DNA from: Merdiplasma sp964643295
GTDB lineage: Bacteria; Bacillota; Clostridia; Lachnospirales; Lachnospiraceae
Assembly: GCA_964643295.1 (NCBI GenBank)
Contig: CAZXSN010000016.1
Span: 1 to 48,283 of the forward strand
Direction: 5' to 3'
DNA: 48,283 bases
Shown in pieces: positions 41,484-48,283 of this stretch (within the stretch, counting starts at the first letter, position 1; every line of letters begins with the position of its first letter). The notes under the pieces are model-generated. The model did no database searches. It worked only from the letters and a program-made list of their open reading frames with translations, and was not told the origin of the DNA. Made by a program: the position numbers and the translations under genes.

Positions 41484-41512
41484 ATTGACTGTCCTCGGAA
41501 AAACAGATATGA
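41484..41512 (+). promoter_or_regulatory. Promoter of fructan/difructose-anhydride operon
   Basis: TTGACT (41484-41489) and TATGAT (41507-41512) with a 17-nt spacer. A LacI-type operator begins 8 nt after the -10 box, over the likely transcription start. Confidence 0.75.
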
Positions 41513-41519
41513 TATAGAC

Positions 41520-41539
41520 AAATGGAACGCGTTCCATTT
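41520..41539 (+). promoter_or_regulatory. LacI-type operator O1
   Basis: A perfect 20-bp palindrome with core TGGAACGCGTTCCA and central CG, placed over the likely start of transcription. This is the most symmetric site in the window. Confidence 0.85.
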
Positions 41540-41547
41540 GGAAAAGA

Positions 41548-41558
41548 ATGGAACGCGA
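41548..41558 (+). promoter_or_regulatory. LacI-type operator half site
   Basis: AATGGAACGCG repeats the left half of O1 exactly; its centre lies 26 bp from the centre of O1. The right half is not conserved. Confidence 0.55.
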
Positions 41559-41598
41559 AATCACGCATCGATAATGACGTTTATTTTTTACCCGGATA

Positions 41599-41612
41599 TG
41601 GAACGCGTTCCA
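41599..41612 (+). promoter_or_regulatory. LacI-type operator O2
   Basis: A perfect 14-bp palindrome TGGAACGCGTTCCA, centred 76 bp downstream of O1, inside the leader of the operon. Paired sites suggest cooperative binding or a DNA loop. Confidence 0.8.
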
Positions 41613-41744
41613 CAATGAGAAAGAGGGAACCAAAGCAACGAGACAGCACCAGTCTGCCGGGCCGTACCGATAAAGACAGCGGCTGCGGGAGGCAGACTGC
41701 AGAGGCAAAGAGACAATCATAACAATCACAAGGAGGAAAAAGAC

Positions 41745-42953
41745 ATGAAAAAGAAGGTTCTCAGTGTATTACTCGCATCCGCTGTGGCGGCTTCTCTTGC
41801 GCTTCCCTGTACGGGCTACGCAGAAGAGAAAAGTATCACGGTAATGGTTGAAAGCGGCTCGCCGGCGGAGGCTCTGGCGAACGCTACGGCGGCGGACTTT
41901 GAAGCCGAGACCGGCTGCAAGGTGATTGTGGACGCTGTTGCCTATACCGGTATGTATGACAAGATTTCTACTGAAATCCGTGCGAATCAGGCTGCGCACG
42001 ACGTAGCGTGTCTGGACTTCGTCTGGCTGGCGGCCTTTGCCGATGCGATTGAACCTTTAACGGATGTGGACACAAGCGACTTCCTGCCGACACTGGAGGA
42101 GAGCGGAACGGTGAACGGAAACCTGCTTGGCTATCCGATGTGGGTCAATGCGAAGATCCTGATCTACAGAAAAGATTTGATTCCGGAGGACAAGGTTCCG
42201 AAGACCTGGGAAGAATATCAGGCGCTGGCTCAGGAACTGACCACGGATGAGATGAAAGGCACCTGTGTGTTCGGCAGCGGTTCCGACGCGGTCTGCTCCT
42301 TCCTGGATGCGGCCTGCCAGGCAGGCGCGAAGGGTCTTGTTTTTGATGCGGACGGGAATGTAAACCTGACTGATCAGGCATACGTGGACGCTCTGAATTT
42401 CATAGTGGAGAATGCAAACGCAGATTATACGCCAGCGGACGCTTTAGCTACGGCGGCAACGGAATCTCAGGAGCTTTTCAAGAATGGCCAGATCGCAATG
42501 CAGCTTAACTGGAGCCATCAGTATCCGGCGGCAGTGGAAGCGCTCGGCGCGGATAAGGTTGGCTGCGCTCCCATGATCGCGGGCAGCGCGGGCATTGGGG
42601 CGACGACTGGCCCGTGGTATGAGTGCGTGATGAAGAATTCTGAGAACAAAGAACTGGCACAGCAGTATGTCGCGTATATGTATGACCACAATGCGGACTA
42701 CATGGATCTGACTTTGAAGATCGCGGGCAGAACTTCCGTTTATGAGGAAGCTGCGAAAGAAGCGGGCAACGAGCATACAACGGCAGTTCTGGAGACGCTT
42801 GCTGCTGAGCAGTCGCAGGCGAGGCCGATGGTAACGACCTGGGCCCAGATCGAGCAAGTGCTGACGGGCGTTGTGGAATCCTGCATCGGCGGCGCGGATG
42901 TAGTAAGCACACTGGAATCAGCTGCTTCTGAGATTGAGGCAATCGGCAAATAA
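41745..42953 (+). CDS. Sugar-binding protein of ABC importer (family 1)
   Basis: A 402-residue extracellular solute-binding protein of SBP family 1. Residues 1-26 form a signal peptide (KKKVLSVLLASAVAASLALPCTGYA) with cleavage likely after GYA; the cysteine in LALPC has Pro before it and is a poor lipobox. The mature chain has SBP features such as ITVMVESGSPAEALANATAADFEAETGCKVIVD and a long NGQIAMQLNWSHQYP segment. ATG 41745 follows AAGGAGGAAA. It is first in the operon under LacI-type operators and is followed by a strong hairpin before the permeases. Neighbouring GH32 and GH91 genes suggest that the ligand is difructose anhydride or a short fructan. Confidence 0.9.
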   Translation: MKKKVLSVLLASAVAASLALPCTGYAEEKSITVMVESGSPAEALANATAADFEAETGCKVIVDAVAYTGMYDKISTEIRANQAAHDVACLDFVWLAAFADAIEPLTDVDTSDFLPTLEESGTVNGNLLGYPMWVNAKILIYRKDLIPEDKVPKTWEEYQALAQELTTDEMKGTCVFGSGSDAVCSFLDAACQAGAKGLVFDADGNVNLTDQAYVDALNFIVENANADYTPADALATAATESQELFKNGQIAMQLNWSHQYPAAVEALGADKVGCAPMIAGSAGIGATTGPWYECVMKNSENKELAQQYVAYMYDHNADYMDLTLKIAGRTSVYEEAAKEAGNEHTTAVLETLAAEQSQARPMVTTWAQIEQVLTGVVESCIGGADVVSTLESAASEIEAIGK

Positions 42954-42969
42954 TAAACGGACATGTGCA

Positions 42970-43013
42970 GGGTGTTCCCAAAGTCTTTCGAACAGCTTGG
43001 GGACACCCTTTTT
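42970..43013 (+). terminator. Terminator-like hairpin between binding protein and permeases
   Basis: GGGTGTTCCCAAAG (42970-42983) pairs with CTTGGGGACACCC (42996-43008) with one G-U pair and a bulge, followed by TTTTT. It should end a large share of transcripts after the binding-protein gene. Confidence 0.8.
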
Positions 43014-43148
43014 CATACTGTAAACCTAGGTTTCAGTGTTTGGGAGGACGGTCTGCGAATACGGGAAGGGACTGCGGAAGATGCGAAGCGGCGGAGCAGT
43101 CCTTGGGCCTGCATCGCGGGTAACTGTCTGGGGAAGGTGGTGCGGAAC

Positions 43149-44033
43149 ATGAGATTGATTTCCAAGAAAACTCTTTTGCTTTTTTTCCTGCCGGGAGCAT
43201 TGTTCATGGGTGCATTCCTGATTTATCCGATTTTGATCATGATCAGGGACAGTTTTTATGACATCGGAATTACAGGCGACCGGACGTTTGTCGGCCTGGC
43301 GAATTATGCCCGGGCTTTTACCGCGGGCGGATTTTTAAAGCAGCTGAAAAATACGGTAGTGTATATCCTGCTGGCTGTGTCGGTTGAAACAGTTGCTGGC
43401 CTGATTTTTGCCCTGTTCTTTGAACTGAATTACAAAGGCAGCAAAATCGTGCGCTCGATCATGATGACGCCTCTGATGATCGCTCCGCTGGTGGCCGGCC
43501 TGATCTGGAAGCTGATGTTAAGTTCCAGTTTCGGTATTGTCAACGAACTGCTGACGCGGGTGGGCATTCTCTCCAGCAGCAGTGACATCCTCTGGCTGGC
43601 GGATCCAAAATGGTCTCTGATCGCCTGCTGTCTTGCGGACATTTGGCTGACGACTCCCTACATGATGCTGATGATTTTAGCGGGTCTGCAGGGCCTTGAC
43701 TCCGGGATGCTGGAAGCGGCGCGAATCGACGGCGCCAACATGCTCCAGCAGATCATTCTGATCAAGATTCCGAATATAAAACCGGTACTGCTTACGGCGC
43801 TGTCGGTCCGTATCATCGACGCAGCGCGTACATTCGACATCATCTGGGCGATGACGGAAGGCGGACCGAACAGTTCTTCAGAGACTCTCAGCATCGTGAT
43901 CTATAAGACGCTCACCCGGTACAATCAGGTTGGGTATGCAAGCGCGATGGCAGTGGTATTTATTTTTGTGCTTGTGCTCTTCACCCTGGTATTTATGCAG
44001 AGCCTTTGGAACCCGAAGAAGAAAATAAGCTGA
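43149..44033 (+). CDS. Sugar ABC importer permease (UgpA/MalF-like)
   Basis: A 294-residue membrane permease with about six helices, the first at residues 8-28 (LLLFFLPGALFMGAFLIYPIL). The EAA loop is LEAARIDGANMLQQIILIKIPNI at about 185-210. The start is ATG 43149, preceded by GGGGAAGGTGG; the in-frame sequence upstream runs through the terminator hairpin and is not coding. It pairs with the following permease. No ATPase gene is present in the operon, so a shared MsmX-type ATPase is presumably used. Confidence 0.9.
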   Translation: MRLISKKTLLLFFLPGALFMGAFLIYPILIMIRDSFYDIGITGDRTFVGLANYARAFTAGGFLKQLKNTVVYILLAVSVETVAGLIFALFFELNYKGSKIVRSIMMTPLMIAPLVAGLIWKLMLSSSFGIVNELLTRVGILSSSSDILWLADPKWSLIACCLADIWLTTPYMMLMILAGLQGLDSGMLEAARIDGANMLQQIILIKIPNIKPVLLTALSVRIIDAARTFDIIWAMTEGGPNSSSETLSIVIYKTLTRYNQVGYASAMAVVFIFVLVLFTLVFMQSLWNPKKKIS

Positions 44034-44057
44034 GACGGCTGACAGGAGGTTGGGAAA

Positions 44058-44882
44058 ATGAAAATGAGCATTGGAAAAAGAATCGGCATCGTGGTATCGG
44101 TCGTTCTCAGCGTATTCTGGCTGTTTCCCTATATTTATACAATCTGCTGCGCATTTAAGCCGGGCTCTGAGGTTGTTGCCGTGCCGCCTTCGTTCTTCCC
44201 CAAAACTTTTTCGGTCGAAAATTTTAAGGGTCTGTTTGAGCGGATGGATGTATGGAAATATCTGTTCAACAGCCTCTCCACGTCGCTGATCAGCACCCTG
44301 ATCGCCCTTGTGCTCGGATCGCTTGCGGCTTACGCGATACAAAGGTCCGGGGCAAAGCTTTCTGTGTTTCTGGTGGTGCTGGTACTGTGCCTGAAGATGA
44401 TTCCGACATCGAGCATTGCGGTGCCGATTTACGGTCTCATCTGCGACATGGGTCTGTATGATACGAGGATTGCCCTGATTATCGTCTACGCTGCGGTCAA
44501 TATGCCCTTCGTGATGTGGACGATGCTGAGTTTTTACGAAGGCATCCCCACAACCCTGGATGAAGCGGCCTACATAGACGGCGCGAGCAGTTTTCAGACG
44601 TTCTGGAAGGTGATTCTGCCGATCTGTGCGCCGGGACTTGCGACGGCATTTATCTTTACACTGTTTCTGGCGTGGAATGATTTCCTGATTGCGCTGCTGC
44701 TCACAAGCATGAACGCGAAGACGTTTACCGTGGGTCTGGCAGGATTTTTATCCGCTTACAGCCTGGATCTCGGTCCGATGTGCGCGGGCGCGTTTCTGTT
44801 CAGCTTCCCCGTGATGATTCTGACTCTTGCGGCACAGCGGTATATTGTCCGCGGTATGACAAGCGGCGCGGTAAAGGGCTGA
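44058..44882 (+). CDS. Sugar ABC importer permease (UgpE/MalG-like)
   Basis: A 274-residue second permease with about six membrane helices, beginning at residue 8 (GIVVSVVLSVFWLFPYIYTICCAF). The EAA loop LDEAAYIDGASSFQTFWKVILPICAPG is at about residues 168-194, and the C-terminus RGMTSGAVKG is the usual MalG-type ending. ATG 44058 follows ACAGGAGGTTG. It is 24 nt after the first permease and 19 nt before the GH32 start codon, in the same operon. Confidence 0.9.
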   Translation: MKMSIGKRIGIVVSVVLSVFWLFPYIYTICCAFKPGSEVVAVPPSFFPKTFSVENFKGLFERMDVWKYLFNSLSTSLISTLIALVLGSLAAYAIQRSGAKLSVFLVVLVLCLKMIPTSSIAVPIYGLICDMGLYDTRIALIIVYAAVNMPFVMWTMLSFYEGIPTTLDEAAYIDGASSFQTFWKVILPICAPGLATAFIFTLFLAWNDFLIALLLTSMNAKTFTVGLAGFLSAYSLDLGPMCAGAFLFSFPVMILTLAAQRYIVRGMTSGAVKG

Positions 44883-44901
44883 CCTGGGATTGGAGGAATC
44901 T

Positions 44902-46386
44902 ATGCCGAAAGAACGGATGGCGGAAAATATCGAAAGGGCGCAGGCGGCGATTGAGAGGAACCGGGAAGCCGTGAGCCGGGGTCTCATGCGTCAGCATTAC
45001 CATTTCATGGGGCAGACAGGCTGGATCAATGATCCCAATGGCCTGATTTATTTCCGGGGAAAATACCACTTTTTTTATCAGTGCAATCCTTATTACGGTT
45101 TCTGGGATTGCATGCACTGGGGGCACGCTGTCAGCAGCGATCTTGTGCACTGGGAGTATTTGCCGCTGGCCCTCGCGCCAAGCGAACCCTATGACGATCA
45201 TCTGCGGGGCGGTTGCTTTTCCGGGAGCGCGATCGAGCATGACGGGAAATTGTATGTGATGTTTACCGCGATGTCAGATCATGGGAACGGCTTTCAGCAG
45301 ACACAGTGCATCGCGTGGAGCGGGGATGGGATTCATTTTGAAAAATATGAGGGCAATCCTGTCCTGACAGCCCCGGAGGGTGTGCTGCCCAGCCAGTTTC
45401 GTGATCCGAAAGTCTGGGAGCATGATGGGAGCTTTTACATGGTATGCGGGGCAGGCTGCAGCGGTCTTGGGCAGGCGCTTTTATACCGCTCACCGGATAT
45501 GCTGCACTGGGAGTATGTCAATGTCCTGACGGACAACCATGGGGAATGGGGAAGTATGTGGGAATGCCCGGACTTCTTTCGCCTGGGCGATTCCTATGTG
45601 CTCACATGTTCGCCGGTGCGCTCCGGAGGCAATACGGCAGTTTATCTGGTGGGAGATTTTGACTATGCCACAGGGAAATTTGTCAGCCGCCTCTCGGGTG
45701 CCATCGACCGCGGCATGGATTATTATGCGCCGCAGACGTTTCTGGCGCCGGACGGAAGGCGGATCGCAGTGGCATGGGCAAACGAGTGGGAGTGGATGCC
45801 GTTCTGGAAAGACTGGGGGCCGACCTATCGGGAGGGCTGGTGCGGGTTTTTCAATCTGCCGCGGGAGATACGCATGATGCCGGACCACACGCTGCAGTTT
45901 GTGCCGATCCGGGAACTGGAAAGCCTGCGTACGGACGCATACCGGGAGGAGAGCTTCACGGTTACGGAAGAGAGCCGGGAACTGTGTGCGGGCGACGGAA
46001 TCTCATTTGAAATGAAGCTGAAAGTCGATCTTCGCAAGACCAATGCGGAAAAACTGGAGCTTGACTTTCGCTGCGGAGAGGGGAAAAAGACCGTCTGCAT
46101 GTTTGATTTCAGACATGGTGAGATGTGGGTAGACCGAAATGAATCGGATGGCTGGAGCAGGGGTGTTTCGCGCAGCACTCTGTTTCTGAAAGGAAAAGAA
46201 GAGCTTGACATTCATGTTTTTTCGGATCAGAGCTCACTGGAAATCTTTACAGATCAGTACCGGAATAACCACGCGAACAATATCTTTGCCGGGAATGCGC
46301 AAAACTGGCTTTCGATCCGCGCACACGGAGGAAGGGCTGTGATCCGGGAATACGAATCCTTCGGGATGAAGGAGTGTTTCCGGTAA
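44902..46386 (+). CDS. GH32 beta-fructofuranosidase
   Basis: A 494-residue glycoside hydrolase of family 32, which splits beta-fructosyl bonds in sucrose, inulin-type oligosaccharides or inulobiose. The three signature blocks are present: WINDPNG with nucleophile Asp44, RDP at 167-169 and ECPD with acid/base Glu221. The C-terminal beta-sandwich is seen in the DIHVFSDQSSLEIFTDQ segment. No signal peptide, so it acts in the cytoplasm on imported sugar. ATG 44902 is preferred since GGAGG lies 5 nt upstream; a TTG at 44890 is in frame but overlaps that site. It lies between the permeases and GH91, and would hydrolyse the disaccharide released by GH91. Confidence 0.93.
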   Translation: MPKERMAENIERAQAAIERNREAVSRGLMRQHYHFMGQTGWINDPNGLIYFRGKYHFFYQCNPYYGFWDCMHWGHAVSSDLVHWEYLPLALAPSEPYDDHLRGGCFSGSAIEHDGKLYVMFTAMSDHGNGFQQTQCIAWSGDGIHFEKYEGNPVLTAPEGVLPSQFRDPKVWEHDGSFYMVCGAGCSGLGQALLYRSPDMLHWEYVNVLTDNHGEWGSMWECPDFFRLGDSYVLTCSPVRSGGNTAVYLVGDFDYATGKFVSRLSGAIDRGMDYYAPQTFLAPDGRRIAVAWANEWEWMPFWKDWGPTYREGWCGFFNLPREIRMMPDHTLQFVPIRELESLRTDAYREESFTVTEESRELCAGDGISFEMKLKVDLRKTNAEKLELDFRCGEGKKTVCMFDFRHGEMWVDRNESDGWSRGVSRSTLFLKGKEELDIHVFSDQSSLEIFTDQYRNNHANNIFAGNAQNWLSIRAHGGRAVIREYESFGMKECFR

Positions 46387-46525
46387 GAGTGCATGTTTTG
46401 GACCAAAGAGCTTTTACGCGAGGAAGCGTTATTTTCTGAAACATTCCGAACATGGATGCAGAGCATGGATCCATTTGTTCTGTGAAAGAGTTTCTCCGTC
46501 AGATCAGGAGAAGGAGGTTCTGGCT

Positions 46526-47902
46526 ATGGCCGGTAAAAATTATTATGATGTGACCGAATGGCCCGTCGGAAATGCGCACGAGGACATCGGGGCGGTGATA
46601 AACAGCATTATCGCCGATATCAGGGGAAGACAGACAGATCCCAACTTGGATGAGGGCGGAAAGCCGGGGGCAGTCATTTCCATTCCGCCGGGTGACTATC
46701 ACCTTCGAACGCAGGTAGTCATTGATATCAGCTTCCTGAAAATCATGGGCGCCGGACATGGATTTACTTCCTCCAGCGTAAGGTTTAATACTCCCGCTGA
46801 TGCGCTTGCCGACTGGCATGAAATGTGGCCCGGCGGCAGCCGTATTCTTGTGGACCTCAATCCGGACGGCGGGGAGAATGAAGCGGCAGGAGCCGCCTTT
46901 TACGTAAACCGGGACGGAGAACCCAGGATCAGCTCAGTGGAATTTGCCGATTTCTGTATTGACGGAATCCATTTTACGGGGCGCAGCCAGGGGAAGGAAG
47001 CAGCGGATGAAAAAGATCCGGAAAACACCTACCGTAACGGGAAGACGGGGATATTCATCGCCTGCCCGCATGATTCGTTTCGGATCACCGGCATGGGGCT
47101 TATCTACCTGGAGCACGGAATCACTGCCTGCGGCGCTGATGCCATGTCAATTCATGACAATTTCATCGCCGAGTGCGGAAACTGCATTGAACTGCGGGAC
47201 TGGGGGCAGGCGTCCAAGATCACGGACAATCTGATTGGCGCCGGTTACAACGGGTATTCTATCTTTGCGGAAAATTTCGGCGGACTGCTGATTGCCGCCA
47301 ACAATGTTTTCCCGCGCGGCAAAAGCAGTGTGCATTTCCGGGGTGTCGCCCGCTCCTCGGTCACCGGCAACCGTTTCCATTCGTTTTATCCGGGAATGCT
47401 GGTGTTTGAGGGAAGCTGCACCGAGAATCTGGTCGCTTCCAATCACTTTCTGCGTGACCATGAGCCGTGGCCGCCCATGTTCGCCTATGACAATGGCCTG
47501 GACGATGGGTATGGTCTGCTTTGCATCAGCGGATCCAACAACTCCGTGATTTCCAATCATATTTCGGAGACGATCGGCAGGCAGTTCCTTAAGCCGTCCG
47601 GCGTAAAACCAGTCGTCATCCATCTGACCGCGGGAAGAGGCAATTACATTGCCAATAATCATATCGTGACCACGGCGGCGGAGTCGGAAACACAGGATGC
47701 GGAGGCTGGATCCAGCGCATGCTTTAGCACACAGGTTGGCGCATTGCTGAATGCGGAAAAGCTGGAAGAACTGGAGGTGACCGCCGTGCTGGTGGAGCCG
47801 GAGTCGATGGGCAATACGATTCTTGACTCCTGCAGGGAAACCGAGGCGGTTCTGGATCGGACGGCAAATGCGTTCCGCTCGATACCCACAGTCGGATCCT
47901 GA
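46526..47902 (+). CDS. GH91 inulin fructotransferase / difructose-anhydride hydrolase family
   Basis: A 458-residue right-handed parallel beta-helix enzyme of family GH91, whose members form difructose anhydride from inulin or open it again. Family blocks are recognised: DIGAVINSIIADI at about 20-32, IPPGDYHLRTQVVIDISFLKI, GHGFTSSS, FRITGMGLIYLEH, NCIELRDWGQASKITDNLIGAG, NNVFPRG, NRFHSFYPGML and NGLDDGYGLL. Asp211 and Glu222 are 11 residues apart, the spacing I recall for the two catalytic acids. Unlike secreted inulin fructotransferases it has no signal peptide. ATG 46526 follows AAGGAGG. With a binding-protein-dependent importer and cytoplasmic GH32 it may work in reverse, opening imported difructose anhydride to inulobiose; direction is inferred. 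Confidence 0.88.
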   Translation: MAGKNYYDVTEWPVGNAHEDIGAVINSIIADIRGRQTDPNLDEGGKPGAVISIPPGDYHLRTQVVIDISFLKIMGAGHGFTSSSVRFNTPADALADWHEMWPGGSRILVDLNPDGGENEAAGAAFYVNRDGEPRISSVEFADFCIDGIHFTGRSQGKEAADEKDPENTYRNGKTGIFIACPHDSFRITGMGLIYLEHGITACGADAMSIHDNFIAECGNCIELRDWGQASKITDNLIGAGYNGYSIFAENFGGLLIAANNVFPRGKSSVHFRGVARSSVTGNRFHSFYPGMLVFEGSCTENLVASNHFLRDHEPWPPMFAYDNGLDDGYGLLCISGSNNSVISNHISETIGRQFLKPSGVKPVVIHLTAGRGNYIANNHIVTTAAESETQDAEAGSSACFSTQVGALLNAEKLEELEVTAVLVEPESMGNTILDSCRETEAVLDRTANAFRSIPTVGS

Positions 47903-47914
47903 GATGTCGAGACT

Positions 47915-48001
47915 GGTCTTTTTCAGAAATTCCCGGCAGCAGAGAGAATATGGGAGCCCGCATCTAAGCCGGGCGGCAAGTGACAGATTCTGAAAAAGAC
48001 C
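47915..48001 (+). repeat. Long inverted-repeat hairpin, 14-bp perfect arms
   Basis: GGTCTTTTTCAGAA (47915-47928) and TTCTGAAAAAGACC (47988-48001) are perfect inverted copies around 59 nt that contain a second stem, CCCGGC/GCCGGG (47932-47937 and 47968-47973). It may be the 3'-end structure of the GH91 operon mRNA or a small MITE-like insertion; no clear target duplication is seen. Confidence 0.65.
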
Positions 48002-48007
48002 TTCATG

Positions 48008-48230
48008 CCCGGGGCGTTTAAGGGTATGCTTCTCTTATGGGACGATCACTGGAAAAGGGCATAAGATTTGTTTGATGCCGCAGGGCGCTTCGCCATTCCA
48101 AGGACTTTTCCGCAGGATGGGGACAAAGGGTCTTTCGCTGGGAAACGGAAAGGAGACAGGAGCGAAAGCAGCGTATAATTTCAGGACAAAGAGGAAAAAC
48201 ACCAGTCAGAGATGGCCGGTGTTTTTTGCT
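48008..48230 (+). ncRNA. Candidate structured RNA element, copy B
   Basis: The second copy of the element at 39405-39630. It shares GATGCCGCAGGG (48074-48085), AGGACTTTTCC, ACAAAGGG, AACGGAAA, AGCGAAAG, TAATTTCAGGA and the 18-mer ACCAGTCAGAGATGGCCG (48201-48218). Here the end is a clean intrinsic terminator: AAAACACC (48196-48203) pairs with GGTGTTTT (48218-48225) and runs into more T. Conservation of the terminator supports a transcribed RNA. Family and role are unknown. Confidence 0.5.
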
Positions 48231-48283
48231 GTATTCCTTCAGATGAGCCATGAGTCCTGCCGAAAAAGGGAGGTTTTGGAGAA

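Larger units (their letters stand above)
47903..48283. other. Non-coding right end with long hairpin and RNA element copy
   Basis: About 380 nt without a credible gene after the GH91 gene. It holds a long-armed hairpin (47915-48001) and copy B of the repeated non-coding element (48008-48230). Confidence 0.6.

Noticed and set aside
42963..43148. In-frame upstream extension of the first permease of the fructan operon
   Set aside because: It would run through the terminator hairpin at 42970-43013 and lacks membrane-protein character; ATG 43149 begins a normal first helix.
1..48283. tRNA, rRNA or prophage genes
   Set aside because: I saw no such sequences on either strand; only one transposase gene is present.

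Overview
The window looks like a chromosomal segment of an anaerobic, gut-type clostridium, most likely family Lachnospiraceae. The grounds are moderately high GC, near-consensus AGGAGG ribosome binding sites, TTGNNN-17-TANNNT promoters, frequent GTG/TTG starts, many carbohydrate ABC importers with their own regulators, and Firmicutes-type DnaE and PfkA. I see no rRNA, tRNA, CRISPR array or phage.

Layout. (1) 1-14,000, mostly housekeeping: a small XRE regulator, dnaE (TTG start), pfkA, an SpoU/TrmH RNA methyltransferase, a secreted SH3b protein with an acidic proline-rich tail, two tandem membrane-anchored polysaccharide deacetylases and an M3 oligoendopeptidase. (2) 14,100-21,600, a glycan uptake locus: a divergent AraC regulator fused to a GH39-like domain, a sugar-binding protein, two permeases of the LplB/YtcP type and an acetylesterase-like hydrolase. 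(3) 21,700-31,320, a complete but unusual Opp/Dpp-type importer operon behind a leader with three hairpins. One permease has a large external insertion, one ATPase a roughly 230-residue coiled-coil insertion, the other ATPase two extra C-terminal membrane helices, and the last gene is an unknown membrane-anchored protein. (4) 31,450-32,700, an ISAzo13-like transposase. (5) 33,100-36,120, an exported aldo/keto reductase and a Cys-type alpha/beta hydrolase, divergent from a LysR regulator. (6) 36,250-39,380, a RiPP-like locus on the minus strand: a 78-residue peptide with eight ACG[S/T/A] motifs, a radical SAM/SPASM enzyme, a nitroreductase and an FMN/2[4Fe-4S] protein, divergent from an HxlR regulator. 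(7) 39,400-48,283, a fructan/difructose-anhydride locus: LacI regulator, palindromic operators, sugar-binding protein, two permeases, GH32 and GH91. It is flanked on both sides by copies of a roughly 225-nt non-coding element ending in a terminator-like hairpin.

How it works together. Regions 2, 3 and 7 are importers in which the abundant binding protein comes first and is separated from its permeases by a strong hairpin. The same device separates the RiPP precursor from its enzyme. In region 7 neither GH32 nor GH91 has a signal peptide. The simplest reading is that the importer brings in a difructose anhydride or short fructan, GH91 opens it and GH32 releases fructose.

The most interesting items are the ACGX-repeat peptide locus (36,247-39,381), the duplicated non-coding element (about 39,405-39,630 and 48,008-48,230), the intracellular GH91 locus and the embellished Opp-type importer. 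All assignments come from reading the sequence; no database search was run.
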